This document shows, in pieces, positions 45,162 through 56,034 of a stretch of 64,000 nt of DNA. The stretch covers positions 29,817,786 through 29,881,785 of the forward strand of contig QCXZ01000041.1 of the NCBI GenBank assembly GCA_025024175.1, written 5' to 3'. Position 1 is the first letter of the stretch; the number at the start of each line of letters is the position of its first letter. The translations under genes were made by a program, and so were the position numbers. The stretch is from Rhyzopertha dominica. Its lineage: Eukaryota > Arthropoda > Insecta > Coleoptera > Bostrichidae. The notes below the pieces were generated by a model, which was not told the origin of the DNA, did no database searches, and saw only the letters and a list, made by a program, of their open reading frames with translations.

Positions 45162-48100
45162 GTAAGTATAAAATTTTACATAATGTGATCCTAAGCAATT
45201 TTTAAAAACTTTACGCATTTATTAGATAGATATTAGTTTCTGTAAGAATTTGGGTAATTACATAGGTCATGTCAACATCAAAATTGTTATACAAACAGGT
45301 TGTAAAAGCAAGCAGGTAAATACAATATACTCAAACTTACAGTATGATTATTGGTCAGTGGCAAGATGGTAATGGTAGCATTAAGTACTCGTACATTCAT
45401 CAATAAAAGTTAGGACAGTTATCATTTTCAAGTCTTCGTTGAGGCTTATGAGGTCAGTTATGTAAACAAACATGCATTTACAGACTTCCTTGTTGCTAAT
45501 ATTTTTTATCAGTTTATTTCGTGTTAATGAATGCTCTAAATTCAAATGCTTGTTCAAAACATTCATTTAGGACAATATGAAGAGCTCCAGTATAGTGTGC
45601 GTTGGAAAGTTTTTAGACTGCTATATACATTCCGGTATATGACACTCATACATTTAATTTAGAGTCTTTTGAACATTATTGTTAGACTACACTATCACGT
45701 ATTATCTACATAATATCATAATTTTACATGGATCAAATCTATAGGCTTCAGAATGAAGATGCCTTTAACGTAAAAAAAAACCATCTGCCTCCAATTGTTG
45801 ACTTTATTCTGAATTTATTAAAATTTACAACACCAACTAGATAAAATAAACTTCGATGTGACATCGAAAGTTATGATAGAATTAATCCTTTTCCAGGGAT
45901 ATCCTTGAAATAACAGTTGTTCAAGCAAGCACTAGCGCTGTGCCTATCGATAAGCGTAACAATACAGGCAATGGACATCATTGTAGTAACCTGAAAAGGC
46001 AATCCTCGGCGAGTCATTCCTGACATGTGTAACATTAATGGACACGGTAGTCAAATAGTGAAATTTCTTAGAGCAGTTTCAGATTATTCTGTAGGTTACC
46101 GTTACCACCACGGAAAATAATAATTGAAAGCGTAAACTTATACAGAAACAATAAGAGAATGTACAACGTATAGCTTTTTTGTGTTGCCTATAAGAAGTAA
46201 TTTATAAATAAAATACAAGGATCATGTTAACAAGCCAACATGTAAACTACACAAAATGGGAATACACAACAAACCATTGCGTTACTCTAGAGCTTCTAAA
46301 ACAACCATGGCCACGTAACAACGATTGCGGACACTAATAACTGTGGAATTTAAATTGAAGGTTCCATAGGTCCCAATACTAGTTTTTATCGACGAAACTT
46401 ATAGCATTGCAATATGTTTGATCTCAAGCAACACGGTTTGCAGGATTTTGGTGTAAGTAATCGTATACATAAAAAGTCAATAAGGTGCACTTGTAAATGC
46501 TTTTGGATATGATGAAACTGTAAACAAACCAGTACCTTCCTTTAAATGATGGTGTAGCGCAATATACGAGGTTAGTCCCAAAAGTACCCGACCTGGCATA
46601 TTGTTGACATATGGTGTTTGAGAAAAAATAACAAGGGCAGTTTTCTACGTGTTAGAAATTACATCATGTTTCCAAATTTAAAAAAATGGCTGGGGTGGTG
46701 ATTATTTTGAGGAGCTCGATGATTCTCACCGTAAAAAAAGTATCGACACAGTTGAACATCGCTGTGACAATTGTATTGTACTAAAAAACTGACTGTCTTT
46801 TTTATTAGGCCAGGCATTTCTGGGACTACTCTCTTGGATATTGAGTCTTCTACCCGTGTAGTTTATTATAAGGGCACAATGGAGTCTTTCTAGCATGCTC
46901 AGCAAGTTTAAAGTCATGATCCTTGCCGAGTGCTCCTTTATGGTAAATGTGGATTTTTTTAAACGAAAAGTGATATTTAGCGAACTAAACATATTAAACG
47001 TGTAATGATGGTGCTATGCTGCTAGCATATACTTAAATCAAATGCAAATTCTCCGTTAATATAATATATAATATAGTTTACGTGTTGGTACCTACATTAT
47101 TACAATCCCAGTTTTATCTATTATAGAAAGGGAAGGGTACATGTTAAAGTTAAAACTCCTGCCTAAAGACTACTTGCATCTCTGCTGTATCAAATTACTA
47201 TATTATCTAAGCTGTAGTTCGACAACTTATATAAATTTGGCTATCTACCTTGAACAGAACGTAAACGCTGTGTACAACTGCATTTGAGTTGTTTATATAT
47301 CAATGTTTAAGTCTAAAATAAATAGCTAAACAAACATTTGTGACACGTTTCTTGACAGAACAATTACAATGTATAAATACGTCTCATATCATCACAGTTA
47401 CATTGACATTACCTTGCAATATTCTCTAGTAACGACGCAAATATTATGCTGTTAAGAATTTAAGAAGTTTTATTTTACTTAATATTACGTGTTACTAATT
47501 TGAATGTTTATTTATCCGTTAATTATGAATACGGGTGAAGAAAAAAGTGTTCTACTTACTGCAGTATCAATTGTGTGTTCTTTTTACTGTAAAAAATGTG
47601 TGAATAAAAGTTATGCTTTTTTATCTTGCAGATTGTGACAGTTGTCCCTTTGGCTACATTTGGTATGATATTTGGAAATTTCCTTGCAAGCGTAGCAGAT
47701 GAAACAACTGGCATATCCTTGACAACATCGTTTTTTAACACAATATCGTCGTTTACAGGTGATTTTATCAATAGTGGATTATCTTCAACTCATTTTCTGA
47801 AAATAACACAGGTTTGGTTGTCAATCAACTTCTTAAGACAATGTCTTGCCGTAAAGTTGGATTGATAGGAGCATTCTTGTTTTTCATAGGCAACTTTGCA
47901 ACAGTGTTTGTGACTAGCTTGGTCCAAATGATAATATCCTTCGGAATAATTCAAGGTAAGGAAAAACGACTATTGACTATACCGGGTGTCCCAGGTTGCC
48001 TGTCACACCCTTGTAAGTTGGCTAGCTAAAAAAAAATTCCCCAAAAAGTATATATTTTCGTAAATCGCACACCAAACTGCATTAAATGCTGGTGTCAAAA

Positions 48101-51100
48101 TGCCGTAAAGATAACACGTGTCAAAATAACGATAGTCAACTGTTTTTTTATAGAATGCTATATGTTTGGTTACATATTTTAATAGAACACATTTTTTTTC
48201 TGAACACGTGTGTGCACAAATGTTTGTGTTTTTTGTGGAAAGATTTATTATAATAAACAAACATGCTGTAACTTGTAAAAATAAATAATAAGGAAAATTT
48301 ATCAATTATAGTCCTTTTTTCACGATATAAAAATGACATTTAGAGTCATTTAACGCAATAAAAGAACATAAACAAAAACCTGTTTATTTTGTAATTTGTG
48401 GAATCCCTACAGAATATAAATTAACTTATTCTTTTAAATGCTCCAAGTTTTCTAAGTCCTAGAGGGAATAAACGACGGCATTCGTTTCGAATTCTGTTCT
48501 TCAGACCTTCCATGTTTACATGAGGAGTCAGGTAAACGCGTTCTTTTAAAAAATGGCCATAAAAAGAAATCTAAAGGGGTGAGTTCTGGCGATCTTGCAG
48601 ACCATGATATTCCTGCACTGCGATGCCAACCCACCCTGGTACTTTTCATTTTGAAAGTTTGTTACGAGTCTGGTATTATGTGGAGGGGTTCCATCTTGCT
48701 GCAGAATCATAGCGTTTCGAGTGTCCAGTGGAACGTCTTTCAATAAGTACGGGCGTTTTTCCTGAACGAATGTTAAGTGCTACTTACCATTAAGAGTTGC
48801 CTAATAAAATTTAGGTCCTATAATTTGACCATAATAATGTCACACCAAACGTGAATATCACAAGCGGGCTAAAATTCAATTTTTTGTATCCAATGAGGGC
48901 TTTTGTGACCAATAATGACAATTGTGTCGATCAGTAGTCCTATTATTATGAAAGCGCGATTCATCGGTCCCCAAAATGTTATGTAACTTGCTTCTTGCTT
49001 AACTACTGTTAATCATGCAACAAAATGTACGTCTCTGATAGTTTCCAGGAAGTAAGCCCTGATGTAAGTGAATTTTGTAGGAATGTAATATATTCTTTTT
49101 CAAAATTCTTTGAAATGGGGATCTACTTCTACTCTCGCCAATACTCCTATCACGTGTTCCTCATCTGTGACAGNTNTTGGCGCATACGTAGCCTTTTTCT
49201 TCACAAAATCACCGTTTTCTAATAGATTCTTTGCTAGTCTTGCAAATAATTTACCTGATGGTCTGCCTCTGTTTGGAAGTCGTTCAGCATAAAGTCACTG
49301 TGCAACGCTTTCGTTTTGTCAGCGTTCCCATGCAAGTAAATCAAATCCAACTTCTTCGTTTTTGTATAATCATTCCCCATATTCAAAAGTTACTTGTCTC
49401 TCATTTTTTACTATTTAAATGCAACAAAACAAATTTCAAAACACCTAATCAAAACTGCCAAGAACTGATTTTGTGACGTATTTGTTAATTTTGTTTTTCA
49501 TAGATATTTTTTTCCGCGGCGAACGTACACTTTTTTATAAATCAATTAATTTTTTTATAGTTGAGCTTGCATACAAGAAGTTCTATACAGAGCACAAGTG
49601 TGTAGAAACAGAAGAAGGTTACTTTGAGCATTTAATATAAATATATATTATAATAAATAAATAAATATTGCTTGCTAGAACCGAGGCCGAACTATACCAT
49701 GTCAAAAAATATCGATACACGGAATATTATTTATTACAGGAGTAATGTTTTGTTACAAACTGTATAAATTACGTGACGATTAAAATATTATTTTAATCTT
49801 TACACCGCAATATTAATAAACCAGGAAATACAAAGACATTTAACAATATTCGAGAGAGTCTTTCTAAATTATCTAATTATCTGTTTTGGTGGGTGAGCCA
49901 GGAAGGGCCAAAAAAAAGTTTGTTAGTTCGGATGCGATAGCTGAACTGTTTGTTGCTGTTACTGTTAGTATCATATCCAAGCATTTGTACAATAAGGAAC
50001 CTTCTGAACAGAAAGTGTTTCGTTATGTGCTATGTATGTACAATAGCACGCACACCCAATATGGCAACTTGCAATTTTCTTCAATAACGTTTTGAAAAAG
50101 GGGGTAACGCGAAAAGGGATTACAAATGAAGAAATAATCTTCAAGTTCAATGGAATAGCCGAGTATAAAGAGTTTATAAAGAGGTTGTATATTTAAAAAC
50201 TCTATTGCGCGAAAAATAGGTTCGAGATAATGTATAGGTAACTATTTGATGGTATGCTTCAAGAAGTCCTGAAGATGTGTTTGATTTTTACCTATAGTTT
50301 TGAAATTACAGAAAAAATTTAACCTATACAGAAGATAAGGAGAGCTTGAATTTATTCAATATATTACAATTTGGTTTTCATTCAAGTACCGCTATCTAAA
50401 ACACAAATTTACCCCCTAAATTGTGGTTACAACTTAATTCCTTACTGCACTTCTTTCATTTGTATTTAAACGGAAATGAAGTAAATACATCCGTCGTGAT
50501 AACGCAATTTTACATGTTTTAGGTATTGGTTTTGGGTTGATGCTGCCAGCTTGTTTCAGTTGCTTCAACGAATACTTCGATAAGAGAAAAACCGTAATGA
50601 TGAACATTGCTCAAGTTATTGTAACAGGGGTCAGCATTGGTTGTCCATTTGTTACAAAAGTATTGCTGGATACTTACGGGTTTAGAGGAACTGTTGCTGT
50701 GCTATCCGCTCTGAGCTTAAATTGCTTTGTAGCCATGATTGCTTTGCAGCCAGTGAAATGGCATGCCAGAAAAGTGCCTGTTGAGTATGAGGAGGAAAGG
50801 CTTAGTTGGTACAAAAAACTAAAGTTATCTAAGTAAGCAAACAGTTTGTCTTGCAGGCTTTCAAAGTGAGAAACAATATGAAGACCAGGAAAAACAAGAT
50901 AATATAGACATGAATAATGGACAGAAACATATAGTTTTGCATGTGGACGAAAAGCCTTTAATCAAACGTAAAAATGTAGCCGAAAAAGACAAATTTGATA
51001 GTCAGTTATTATCGAAACCAAGAGCTTCACTGGTATCCGTTGGAAGTATTGCACTATCTGTTGGTAGTAATCTTCATAGGATACACGAGGAAGCTACCCT

Positions 51101-53517
51101 CACTGGATGGTAATAAAACCATTATGTTGTTTCCGTGTAGCGCAGTTAAGTTTTTCAGGAAAGCTATCTCCAAAGCCTTGGATCTGGAGCTTTTTAAAGA
51201 TTTTAGATATATTAATATGGCTTTTGGATTGGCCCTGTCTTTGACTTCTGATATAGCGTTTTTGTCTATTTTGCCGATGCTTTTAGCGAATTTTGGGTTT
51301 ACACCTATGGAGACTACTAAGGTTATGACAACATACTTTGCGAGTGATTTAGCTTGCAGAATACTATTGTCTGTTGTAAGTGCAGTTTTGCCATTGAGGA
51401 ACAGATACCTCTTCCTAGCAGGAACGCTATTCAGTGCAGCATTTAGGACAGGTAAATTTGTATTTGTTCTACCCTCTATGTATACTTGTAACGGTCGATC
51501 ATAAAAAAACAGATCAGGTAAGCCGGTGATGGCTTATAAGATAAGATAATATAAGACAAACACATTCCTATAACAGAAACTATAGTTTGCCTTGCTGTGG
51601 TTGAAAAGACCTATATTTTTTCTAATTAGGGATGTACAGGTACAAGGAACGTACAAGAGTAAGTGAAAGTGATGTTACCCTTTCTATAAAATGATACATA
51701 CTAGACAGCGGCTATTTTCTTCTGTTGTAATACAGTACTGTTCTACCACCATTACAATTCATCGGAGGTGGAATTAGAGTAAAAATATTCTCATTTAGAA
51801 CTTCTAGTCGGTTTGATACTTTTTTGAATTATGAATTTAAAAAAAATGATAAAAATGGCAGTTTTTCGAAGTATTGAGAGATAATGTTAAAACATACTTT
51901 TAGTTAAACCATCGCATATAAGAAAGTCTATTAGGATCTGGCTAGAGAAAACGCTTATTTTCGTAATAAAACAGTAAATAATTTATGACTTGAACGGATG
52001 TTGAATAAGTTTATTTAAGAAAGAAATGGAAGTGAAATGGAAGTTAATAGATTACTTCGTATAAAGCTTCAGTTGACAGACTCATCAGCGTTTAATGAAA
52101 CATTGAATCTAATTTAAGTAATTGTTAAATTATTAAATTAAGTTACATGTATATGGCTGTCTGATAATGTGTATGTGACCCTGAACGAGAATTATTCGTA
52201 TAGGCTTCATTTCCATTAAACTTAATAACTTTATTGCTTGAAGGCTTTCAAAAATCTGTACAACTGTGACACAAAAGGCACTGTTTTCTCCTCCGTTTAC
52301 TTAGATATGGGTTATGAGTCAAAATTAAATGGAAATAATGGAATATACCTGATATTTGTTAGATATAGTCAAATCTTTAGATTATTGTGTTATAGATCAT
52401 ACATACGTAAACCGAGCGCAGAAATAAACATAACGTATGCATATGTTCAATTGCAACGTGCGCAAATATCTCTTCAGTAACAAGTGATGGAATGATACAA
52501 ATAAGACAGTCCAGACTGCCCTCAATATATAAAGAAAAATTAGACTACTTTCGGCTTATAGCCTTATCGATGTGGCCATTAAGAATATAATCCTTATGTT
52601 TAATCGCTCAGATGTAATCCTTTTTAGCGACGTGACTTTTTAATTAATTATTCTAACTGAGAGGTGAAATTCTTGTGGTAACTTAAAAAGAAAACACTTG
52701 GCATCCTTTTTTGACTTGTGTGAAAAAAACAGAGTGTTTTCATTTAAAGAAGAAAATTACTCCAGAAGTGATGCTACGATTTAATTAATTTTTTTGAAGA
52801 CCTTTATAATAGAAGAAATCTTTTTGTTATAATTTATTTTTTAATTCGGATTATTTTTTTTGTCGTGATGTCGTGTAACTTCGCATTACCTACTTGAAAT
52901 GTAATGCAAAAAAAGAACAAAAAATATAAGAGGGGTCAGACAAGATACTGATTTAGTAAAATATAAGTAACATTTTTTATTTTATGATAAAATAAAAAGA
53001 TTTTATGTAGAAAACTGTTGATATACAACTTTTAGTACAACAAAATGTCAAGCTGATGTTTAAAACAATATAATGTGCAACTGGATGTAGCACTTAATTT
53101 CAAATTTGTGCTTTATTTCAGTGTTTCTCATGAACTCTTCTTCATTTCTATGGATTTTGATAGTGTCAGTCATACTTGGTTTCTTTCGGTGTTTTATTCA
53201 GACACCGCTAGCTTTGGTAATTGCAGAGGAGTATCCTGAAAGATTTCCAACTGCCTTTTCTCTATATATGGTTGTGCTAGGGATCGTCAATTTAGTGTTT
53301 GGTATACTAATAGGTATGTTTGTACAAAAACTTTCTTATAATTTGATCACTTACATTTTTCTCTTTTTTAGCATATGTGAAGTCTGCTACTCAAAGTGAC
53401 GAGGCAGTCGTCCACTTACTGACTGGAGCTTATTTGCTTTGCGGAATACCATGGTGTCTAGAATTATTTGCAGAAAAGATATGTCACAGAAAGACAAAAG
53501 AGCGGCCCGAGTCTTAA
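45030..53517 (+). CDS. Monocarboxylate transporter-like protein (SLC16 family), gene 2, 8 coding exons
   Basis: Exons: 45030-45161, 47632-47758, 47812-47955, 50523-50804, 50857-51109, 51159-51451, 53122-53313, 53372-53517; joined length 1569 nt (522 aa plus stop). It is an MFS carrier at the cell membrane; substrate unknown. TM1 carries EGGWGY (residues 29-34), where the last Trp of the MCT motif is Tyr. The second motif is weaker (NEYFDKRKTVMMN). TM8 keeps Asp376 and Arg380 in FASDLACRILL. The TM6-TM7 loop lies in exon 5. ATG 45030 is the longest in-frame start, but ATG 45042 has the better context and gives 518 aa. The donor after exon 4 (CTTA|GTTGGT) is weak but is the only one nearby giving an open phase. 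Tandem paralogue of gene 1, with tighter introns. Confidence 0.88.
45162..46560. other. Gene 2 intron 1, left part, no recognised feature
   Basis: AT-rich intronic sequence; no coding domain or strong repeat found. Confidence 0.45.
46562..46790 (+). mobile_element. Mariner-type transposon end relic
   Basis: TACGAGGTTAGTCCCAAAAG at 46564 is a typical mariner-like terminal repeat sequence (preceded by a TA). Past the end, a short stretch reading DYFEELDDSHRKKS may be degraded coding sequence. The opposite terminal repeat was not found. It lies in gene 2 intron 1. Confidence 0.45.
47632..47758 (+). CDS. Gene 2 coding exon 2
   Basis: Acceptor TTTATCTTGCAG, donor ACAG|GTGATT, phase 0 to phase 1. 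It encodes a TM2 region beginning IVTVVPLATFGMIFGNFL, aligned with the first half of gene 1 exon 2. Confidence 0.85.
47812..47955 (+). CDS. Gene 2 coding exon 3
   Basis: It starts after ATAACACAG, a 53-bp intron downstream of exon 2, and ends CAAG|GTAAGG; phase 1 to phase 1. It encodes TM3-TM4 (RKVGLIGAFLFFIGNFAT). A transposon end begins about 28 bp after its donor. Confidence 0.85.
47983..49400 (-). mobile_element. Decayed DUF4817-type (mariner-like) transposon in gene 2 intron 3
   Basis: The end GGGTGTCCCAGGTTGCC at 47985 follows TATACC just after the donor of exon 3 and looks like a terminal repeat. The transposase pseudogene lies inside on the minus strand. The matching repeat on the right was not found, so that side is truncated or diverged beyond 49.4 kb. 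Confidence 0.6.
48427..49390 (-). pseudogene. DUF4817-type transposase, decayed
   Basis: Minus-strand order: an N-terminal helix-turn-helix segment (KLDLIYLHGNADKTKA, about 49360-49310), a second stretch (LFARLAKNLLENGDFVKK, about 49260-49200), TVTDEEHVIGVLARVEV, then degraded catalytic-domain pieces. The second acidic motif lies in MILQQDGTPPHN (about 48710-48670). A frameshift leads to SWSARSPELTPLDFFLW, the third-motif region, and the tail FPLGLRKLGAFKRIS stops at about 48427. Frameshifts, stops and two N bases make it inactive. The family inserts at TA. Confidence 0.8.
49560..50522. other. Gene 2 intron 3, right part, no recognised feature
   Basis: AT-rich with an (ATAAATA)-type simple run at 49637-49670. 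The small frame at 49886-50095 has no domain. Confidence 0.45.
50523..50804 (+). CDS. Gene 2 coding exon 4 (TM4-TM6)
   Basis: Acceptor ACATGTTTTAG. It reads GIGFGLMLPACFSCFNEYF through LQPVKWHARKVP, parallel to gene 1 exon 3. The end at 50804 (CTTA|GTTGGT) is inferred: it gives phase 1 to match exon 5, while the better-looking GTAAGC at 50833 would leave a 24-bp intron and the wrong phase. Exon body sure; 3' border uncertain. Confidence 0.7.
50857..51109 (+). CDS. Gene 2 coding exon 5 (cytoplasmic loop)
   Basis: Acceptor GTTTGTCTTGCAG, donor GATG|GTAATA, phase 1 to phase 2. It encodes a hydrophilic loop (SEKQYEDQEKQDN..., DEKPLIKRKNVAEKDK). The Trp codon split across the next 49-bp intron restores the frame. 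Confidence 0.78.
51159..51451 (+). CDS. Gene 2 coding exon 6 (TM7-TM9)
   Basis: Acceptor GTTTTTCAG, donor ACAG|GTAAAT, phase 2 to phase 1. It includes ALDLELFKDFRYINMAFG (parallel to gene 1 DLDLLKDPIYLNLIFG) and TM8 FASDLACRILL with the Asp-x-x-x-Arg pair. Confidence 0.88.
51452..53121. other. Gene 2 intron 6, no recognised feature
   Basis: 1.67-kb AT-rich intron without a recognisable element; the frame at 52238-52480 looks accidental. Confidence 0.5.
53122..53313 (+). CDS. Gene 2 coding exon 7 (TM10-TM11)
   Basis: Acceptor GCTTTATTTCAG, donor ATAG|GTATGT, 192 nt, phase 1 to phase 1, identical in size and phase to gene 1 exon 6. It encodes hydrophobic segments separated by AEEYPERFPTAFSLYMV, parallel to SEYSSLEKLPAAFGLHMV in gene 1. 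Confidence 0.9.
53372..53517 (+). CDS. Gene 2 last coding exon (TM12 and tail)
   Basis: It starts after TCTTTTTTAG, a 58-bp intron, and completes an Ala codon. It encodes YVKSATQSDEAVVHLLTGAY and a final hydrophobic stretch, then a basic tail (HRKTKERPES), and stops at TAA 53515-53517. Confidence 0.88.
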
Positions 53518-53596
53518 GAATATGCTATTATAAGACTGACATATGTGTGTATGTTGTAGTTTTGTACTTAGATCAAATTGTTGACCTCCATATTTA

Positions 53597-53602
53597 AATA
53601 AA
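53597..53602 (+). terminator. Poly(A) signal of gene 2
   Basis: AATAAA 80 bp after the stop codon, followed by a T-rich and GTG-containing stretch. Confidence 0.65.
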
Positions 53603-55140
53603 ATATTTTTTTGTGAAAAAAAAACATCTAGGCTACTGTGTTAAATGTTATATTGCAGTATAAAAGAGAAAGCATATATTTTATTTTATTTTTATGTTGC
53701 AAGTACTACGGGACAAATATTTGAGGTAAACGGAATATGGACATTAGCAGCATTTACATTATGAAGAATAGTCAAAAGTAACTCCAAAAATATATATTTC
53801 TTGTACTGAAGTGCAAAAATAGTCAACTCCCAAATAGCCTGTTAGGTCAAATGCAATAAATAAGCCTAAAAATAATTACAGCCTATATTTGTTTGCACAG
53901 CATAAATGAATTAACTGCTGATTGCTTTCGGAGCACTTCCACTAAAATTCTGGCAAATGACTAAGCTTTAGAGGAGAATGGATCCTGTTATGTCAGAAAA
54001 AGTCGATGACATTATTTGCAATAACCCACAAGTACGCATGTGAAAAAGATAAACGAAGGGCTGGATGAATTATAATGCTGTCAAATTGTATTAGCTATCT
54101 ATCAATTTCATTGTATCTGGTATTAACAGCAGCTTAAAATTCGCTCTACCTAAGACATCTCAACGAAGTTTCTGGGCTGCTTTGTTTAACAAAAAGATAT
54201 TTGTGTAGCTCAAATAATAAAAGTGAAACANATANTTAGTAGCACTAATCGCTATCGAAGTCAATTCTTTCCTTTTCAAAATTGATGATGTTAAAAAAAC
54301 AGTCACATGGATCAAGCCATATTGTGAACGTAACTATACTGAAGGCAACAATTAAAGATACATATAATTTTAATGATGACAGCTGACCGTTTACGAAAGC
54401 CATAATTTGTTACTGAGATATTTATATAACAGCTAAGAAGTTACAATTTTGAACTTTTGAAACAAACGCGTCACACAACCTAATAATACGAATTGTAATA
54501 CTTATCTTTTATACTAGGTTTATGTTGCAGTAGACCACAGCTATTCAATTCATCATCATGTAGGCACACAAATAAATTATGTTGTAAATTAAGATCTGAT
54601 AAAACTAAATGTGGATCACGACTATCTGCTTTACTCATAAAAAAGAACGTCTATAGTGTCACGTGATTTAAAGAATGACGTGCTAAATGTAGCACAGCTC
54701 TTCTATAACAGTCGGCAATTTGATATTATTACCTAGTTAAATAAATGTTTTGTATTACTCATACCTGTAAAAAAATAATTTAAGACTGACAATAACCTCC
54801 GAAGATATTGTCAAGGTTTGTAAATATGCAAAAGCTATCTTTCGACAAATATATATTTTGGGTTCTACAAGGTCGATCAGTTATTGCCATTTATTTAGTG
54901 ATCTTAAATAGCATTTTTCAGAAGATGCTCTAATTAATAACAATCGTAATATTTTGTTTATTCGATTTTGACATTTTGTGTGACACTAACAGTTAAGAAT
55001 TAAAACAATATTTTATTAAGCCTCATACTGAATACTTCCAAAAGTGCACTATTTATGAAGCATGTTGAAATCACTATATTGTAAACAAGCCGCTTTTAAA
55101 TTGTGCTTGTGCACCATTTATCTAATACTTCGACGATCGT
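53603..55140. other. Intergenic region downstream of gene 2, no recognised feature
   Basis: No coding domain or structured repeat detected in about 1.5 kb. Confidence 0.45.
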
Positions 55141-55512
55141 TTGTACTGGACGGTATATTCTAAACAAGATACAAAAACAGTACAGTACCATGTTGAAGGT
55201 GTTTATACAATCATCCATGATCGCTTAGAATCTTGGCAGGTTCGCGCAAGACGGGTTCCGAAGAAGTTACCTTCTGGTCAGAAAGCTTGCCATTTTTCTA
55301 ACTTAGAAATTCTAAGGCGTCGGATCATTGGGAAACAGTTATGGAACGGATAGCCGATTTTTCGTAAATTTTATCTCGCGTGGAAAAACTATTAATACAA
55401 AATATTGCAGTATCTTAGGGAAAAATAAGGCACGTGAAGCTATTTTGCTTCACGATAAAGCACAGTCACATATTGAAAATTTGGGGTCCGTTAAGTTAGC
55501 TCCGCCATGTTG
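55141..55512 (+). pseudogene. Mariner transposase fragment, internally deleted
   Basis: The first part reads YTIIHDRLESWQVRARRVPK then KLPSGQK, the mariner segment before the catalytic core (usual form V-x-A-R-W-V-P-x-x-L-T). A large internal deletion and frame changes follow. The second part contains RGKTINTKYCSIL and EAILLHDKAQSHIEN, matching the mariner motif around the second catalytic Asp (usual form L-x-H-D-N-A-R-P-H). The copy is dead. It borders a tandem repeat on its right. Confidence 0.75.
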
Positions 55513-55548
55513 AGCAATTTTTTTGAAAACATTGCTCCAGATTGCACT

Positions 55549-56034
55549 GAGCTAGCTCCAGCTAGCTCCACTATTAAAAAAGCTAGCTCCACCTTGCTTG
55601 AGTAGTTATAAGCTCATCATTTCGAGGGGTGCCAACTTAACGTTATCCTCGCCATTGCCTCAAATCTGTTTCAAAACCTAGCTCGAGGTAGCCCAGAGCT
55701 AGCTCCACTGTAGAGAAAGCTAGCTCCACTTTACTTCAGTATTTATAAGCTCATAATTTCGGGGGGTGCTAACTTAACGCCATCCTCGCGACTGTTTCAA
55801 ATCTGTTTCAAAACCTAGCTCCAGGTACCCCAGAGCTAGCTCCAGCTAGCTCCACTATAAAGAAAGCTAGCTCCATCTTACTTGAGTAGTTATAAGCTCA
55901 TCATTTCGAGGGGGTGCTAACTTAACGATATCCTCGCCACTGTTTCAAAACCTACATCCAGGTAGCCCAGAGATAGCTCCAGCTAGCTCCACTATAGAGA
56001 AAGCTAGCTCCATCTCACTTGAGTAGTTATTAAA
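55549..56034. repeat. Tandem repeat, about 3.4 copies of a 137-147-bp unit
   Basis: Units start at 55549, 55696, 55833 and 55970 with GAGCTAGCTCC (GAGATAGCTCC in the last). Each contains AGCTAGCTCCA clusters, GTTATAAGCTCAT(C)ATTTCG, a GTGCTAACTTAACG block and TTTCAAAACCTA. Length differences come from one missing CAGCTAGCTC block and one missing AAATCTGTTTC. The last unit breaks off at GAGTAGTTATT. AGCTAGCT is itself palindromic. Confidence 0.9.
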
